DNA of 6,206 bases, taken from contig JAUVWB010000102.1 in NCBI GenBank assembly GCA_030604345.1, positions 1-6,206 of the forward strand, in the 5' to 3' direction. Position 1 is the stretch's first letter; the number at the start of each line of letters is the position of its first letter. Below, in pieces: positions 4,625 to 6,206 of the stretch. The DNA is from Desulfofustis sp. Its GTDB lineage: Bacteria; Desulfobacterota; Desulfobulbia; Desulfobulbales; Desulfocapsaceae. The translations under genes were made by a program, and so were the position numbers. The notes below the pieces were generated by a model that searched no databases, was not told the origin of the DNA, and was given only the letters and a program-made list of their open reading frames with translations.

Positions 4625-5476
4625 ATGAAACCGGCCGAGGCACCTCAGGGGTTCCTGCAGACCATCAAATGGGGTGCGTGGAGCCTGCTCTGCCTGTATC
4701 TCTCCCTGATCTCAGGGATCGTGGTCGGGATTCAGTACGATCTGTACGAACCATTTTATTCAACTTCGGCCATCGACATCCTCGTTCCCTTCGGTTCCTG
4801 GTTTCGCTCGCTGCATTTTTATACCAGCCAGTTCTTCCTGTTCTTCGCTCTTATCCACTATCTGGTCGTATTCAAGAAATCAGAGCATTACGACAACCGG
4901 TCGTTCGTCATGCTGGTCATCTGCCTGCCGGTGATTCTATTGCTGCTCTTTACCGGCTATGTCTTGCGCTACGACACCACCGGTTTCGCCGCCGGCATGA
5001 TAGCCGAACATATCATCGAAGCCATCCCACTGGTTGGATCCTTTCTCAACCGACTGCTCTTTTCCATTTCCGATCATGGCTTGCAGCGAGTCTATCTGCA
5101 TCACGTCTGTTCTTTCAATTTGTTGTTTTTTATACTCGCCTGGGAACACCTGCGTCGCTACCCGGTACGTTTTTCGCAGCATCTTCCCTTTTTGGCCGTG
5201 GTCCTCGGCGTCTGTTTTTTTGTCGGTGCCCCGCTTGATCCGGAAACACTTGGCATCACTTACATCACCGGCCCCTGGTTTTTCCTCGGGCTCCAGGAGT
5301 TATTGCGTTATCTGCCCCCACTCGTCGCCGGCGTGCTGATACCGCTTTCTTTTCTCGGCGGCTTACTGGTGCTGCGCCAGAACAACCCCTATTTCTTACT
5401 GGTGCTGGTGTTTGTCTGTGGCTGGTTGGCCCTGTACCTTCTCTTCTCCCTTTTCGCCCTCACCCTCCATGGCTGA
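4625..5476 (+). CDS. Cytochrome b (b6/subunit IV-type fusion) of a Rieske/cytochrome b complex
   Basis: This 283-residue membrane protein binds two b hemes and oxidises quinol with the adjacent Rieske protein. Probable helices are A 17-38, B 62-83, C 94-115, D 155-177, E 187-203, F 228-250 and G 255-279. Heme ligands are His64 and His78 in helix B (13 residues between) and His160 and His175 in helix D (14 between). The 14-residue spacing is that of cytochrome b6 and menaquinol-type complexes; mitochondrial cytochrome b has 13. The E-F loop carries GPWFFLGLQELLRYLPP (216-232), which replaces the Qo-site PEWY motif with GPWF. Similar APWYFLGLQE loops are known in deltaproteobacterial and related complexes. 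The protein thus fuses b6 (four helices) with a subunit IV-like part (three helices) and lacks the eighth helix of full cytochrome b. No heme-c CxxCH motif is present. Start ATG 4625 lacks a Shine-Dalgarno and probably relies on coupling to the Rieske gene. Confidence 0.9.
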   Translation: MKPAEAPQGFLQTIKWGAWSLLCLYLSLISGIVVGIQYDLYEPFYSTSAIDILVPFGSWFRSLHFYTSQFFLFFALIHYLVVFKKSEHYDNRSFVMLVICLPVILLLLFTGYVLRYDTTGFAAGMIAEHIIEAIPLVGSFLNRLLFSISDHGLQRVYLHHVCSFNLLFFILAWEHLRRYPVRFSQHLPFLAVVLGVCFFVGAPLDPETLGITYITGPWFFLGLQELLRYLPPLVAGVLIPLSFLGGLLVLRQNNPYFLLVLVFVCGWLALYLLFSLFALTLHG

Positions 5477-5567
5477 TCGACCTGGAGCAAGCTCATCCAC
5501 ACGATCTTCCGCCTCGACCGCTGATCCGATTCTGGGTGTCTGCCGTGCCTACCGATCTACACGATGA
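5469..5567 (+). CDS. Possible 32-residue overlapping small ORF (doubtful)
   Basis: An ATG within the last codons of the cytochrome b gene (overlap 8 bp) opens a frame of 32 codons ending at TGA 5565. The peptide begins MADRPGASSSTRSSAS and is rich in Ser, Thr and Arg, with no membrane segment, no CxxCH and no family resemblance that I recognise. The overlap position would suit translational coupling, but a random frame of this length is common. It could also be the eroded start of a lost downstream subunit gene. Confidence 0.12.
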   Translation: MADRPGASSSTRSSASTADPILGVCRAYRSTR

Positions 5568-5570
5568 TCA

Positions 5571-5615
5571 GAAACAACAAGGCCGGTGCTGCCTGCTCAT
5601 GCGGCAACACCGGCC
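5571..5615 (-). terminator. Rho-independent terminator for the minus-strand gene
   Basis: GGCCGGTG (5581-5588) pairs with CACCGGCC (5608-5615). After a single C/A mismatch, TGCC (5590-5593) pairs with GGCA (5603-5606), leaving a 9-base loop. Read on the minus strand, the hairpin is followed by TTGTTGTTTC (complement of 5571-5580), a T-rich tail. It lies 49 bases past the stop of the acidic-protein gene. On the plus strand the hairpin is followed by CTTACGCTGC, so it would stop plus-strand transcription less well, though it may act as a barrier between the convergent genes. Confidence 0.75.
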
Positions 5616-5663
5616 CTTACGCTGCACGTTCTACCAGGGATAAGAAAACCTTAACGTGTCTCT

Positions 5664-6206
5664 CTACTGCTCTCGGGAGTCCAGGCGCTTGCGAAGTTCC
5701 TCAAGCTCTTTCTGAAGAGAGACGCGCAACGCCTCCAGTTCCTTTTTCACATATTCAGCAATGGCCTTCTCAGGTGTCATCCCCGTCGACAGTGCCGTTT
5801 CGCTTTCAGCCTGGTGGTCATCACCAAAGCCTGCTGATTCAATATCTGCTGCGATGAGTTCGTCAGCGGCGACAACAAAATCGGGGTCATCATCCAGACT
5901 CATAAAAGGTGGCTCATCGGGCTGAACCAGCTCTTCGGTTTTCACTATGTCCGCATCAGTATCCCATTCTTCAACAGGACCCCCGCCGCCCGCCGTCTCC
6001 CCGGCAGCAAAGTCCTCACCCTCTCCGGCAGCGAAATCCGGCTGTTCATCGAGGCTCAAGAAGGTCGGGTCAGCGGCGACCGCCACATCATCCATTTTTT
6101 CCTCAGCCATCGGTTCCTCTTCGGGAACCGGCTCAAAAACTGCGGAGAAATCGGTGTTCAGGTCAGGTTGCTCAACGGTCGGCGCCACCATTTCCTGATC
6201 ATCGAC
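5664..6206 (-). CDS. Acidic repeat protein with C-terminal coiled coil, 5'-partial, function unknown
   Basis: The frame stays open to the right edge (VDDQE precedes the first internal Met, codon 6191-6189), so the true start is probably outside the window. At least 180 residues are visible, numbered here from that Met. The protein is strongly acidic and rich in Asp, Glu, Ala and Pro, and most of it looks disordered. A 12-residue motif occurs twice, at 42-53 (PTFLSLDEQPDF) and 94-105 (PPFMSLDDDPDF), 52 residues apart. A short tandem DFAAGEGE/DFAAGETA lies at 52-67, and residues 7-15 (EQPDLNTDF) may be a degenerate copy. Residues 140-173 (from PEKAIAEY to LDSR) have Leu/Val/Ala at heptad-like spacing with many Lys, Glu and Arg, predicting a coiled coil. 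No signal peptide, membrane segment or metal site is visible in this part. The N-terminal domain, which would decide its function, is off the window. The gene converges on the cytochrome b gene. Confidence 0.7.
   Translation of the reverse strand, partial: VDDQEMVAPTVEQPDLNTDFSAVFEPVPEEEPMAEEKMDDVAVAADPTFLSLDEQPDFAAGEGEDFAAGETAGGGGPVEEWDTDADIVKTEELVQPDEPPFMSLDDDPDFVVAADELIAADIESAGFGDDHQAESETALSTGMTPEKAIAEYVKKELEALRVSLQKELEELRKRLDSREQ
5877..5912 (-). repeat. Copy 2 of a 12-residue coding repeat (PPFMSLDDDPDF)
   Basis: This is the partner of the copy at 6033-6068, 156 bp (52 codons) away in the same frame of the acidic protein. It keeps Phe-x-Ser-Leu-Asp and Pro-Asp-Phe, and is followed by a hydrophobic/acidic stretch (VVAADELIAADIE). 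Confidence 0.7.
6033..6068 (-). repeat. Copy 1 of a 12-residue coding repeat (PTFLSLDEQPDF)
   Basis: The encoded 12 residues match copy 2 (5877-5912) at 8 of 12 positions, with two further conservative changes (Leu/Met, Glu/Asp). Six of the eight shared residues use different synonymous codons, so the likeness is kept at protein level and is not a recent DNA duplication. The shared core is P-x-F-[LM]-S-L-D-[ED]-x-P-D-F. Confidence 0.7.

Noticed and set aside
5834..6170. Acidic gene as a shadow of a plus-strand frame (5947-6198, Ser/Pro-rich)
   Set aside because: The minus frame has protein-level repeats with synonymous codon changes, a plausible coiled coil, and a terminator in the right orientation; the plus frame has none of these.

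Overview
The window (about 57% G+C by eye) looks like a chromosomal housekeeping segment of a Gram-negative anaerobe. My best guess is Desulfobacterota, possibly a Desulfobulbales-type bacterium. The hints are the acetolactate synthase / psd / pssA / asd neighbourhood, the short membrane-anchored phosphatidylserine decarboxylase with a type II PssA, and a Rieske/cytochrome b pair with a PW[YF]FLGLQE-type Qo loop. This placement is inference; no rRNA or other marker is present.

Layout, left to right. Positions 2-88 hold the last 28 codons of a catalytic acetolactate synthase subunit (ilvB-like). Next come psd (161-808) and pssA (887-1651), the two enzymes that make phosphatidylethanolamine from CDP-diacylglycerol and serine. 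A 318-bp AT-richer gap (1652-1969) separates them from asd (1970-2992). That gap carries a candidate sigma-70 promoter, a striking 40-bp imperfect palindrome over its -10 element, and a small hairpin that reaches the asd ribosome binding site. After asd come rsmD (3090-3665) and coaD (3687-4214), a commonly seen gene pair. coaD overlaps by 4 bp a Rieske [2Fe-2S] protein gene (4211-4618), which is followed 6 bp later by a fused, seven-helix cytochrome b gene (4625-5476). A convergent gene (5664 to the right edge, minus strand) encodes a very acidic protein with a repeated 12-residue motif and a C-terminal coiled coil. A hairpin plus T-rich tract at 5571-5615 is a good intrinsic terminator for it.

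How the genes relate. ilvB and asd serve branched-chain and aspartate-family amino acid synthesis. psd and pssA build the major membrane phospholipid. rsmD modifies 16S rRNA and coaD makes dephospho-CoA. The Rieske/cytochrome b pair is the core of a quinol-oxidising bc/b6f-like complex, but no cytochrome c or f gene lies beside it here. All genes but the last are on the plus strand. Several (pssA, coaD, Rieske, cytochrome b) lack an obvious Shine-Dalgarno sequence, so translation may depend on coupling or leader structure.

No mobile element, CRISPR array, tRNA or rRNA was seen. I do not see a clearly new multi-gene system. The most interesting points are the palindromic asd control region, the two-gene Rieske/cytochrome b module with an altered Qo motif, and the unassigned acidic repeat protein.
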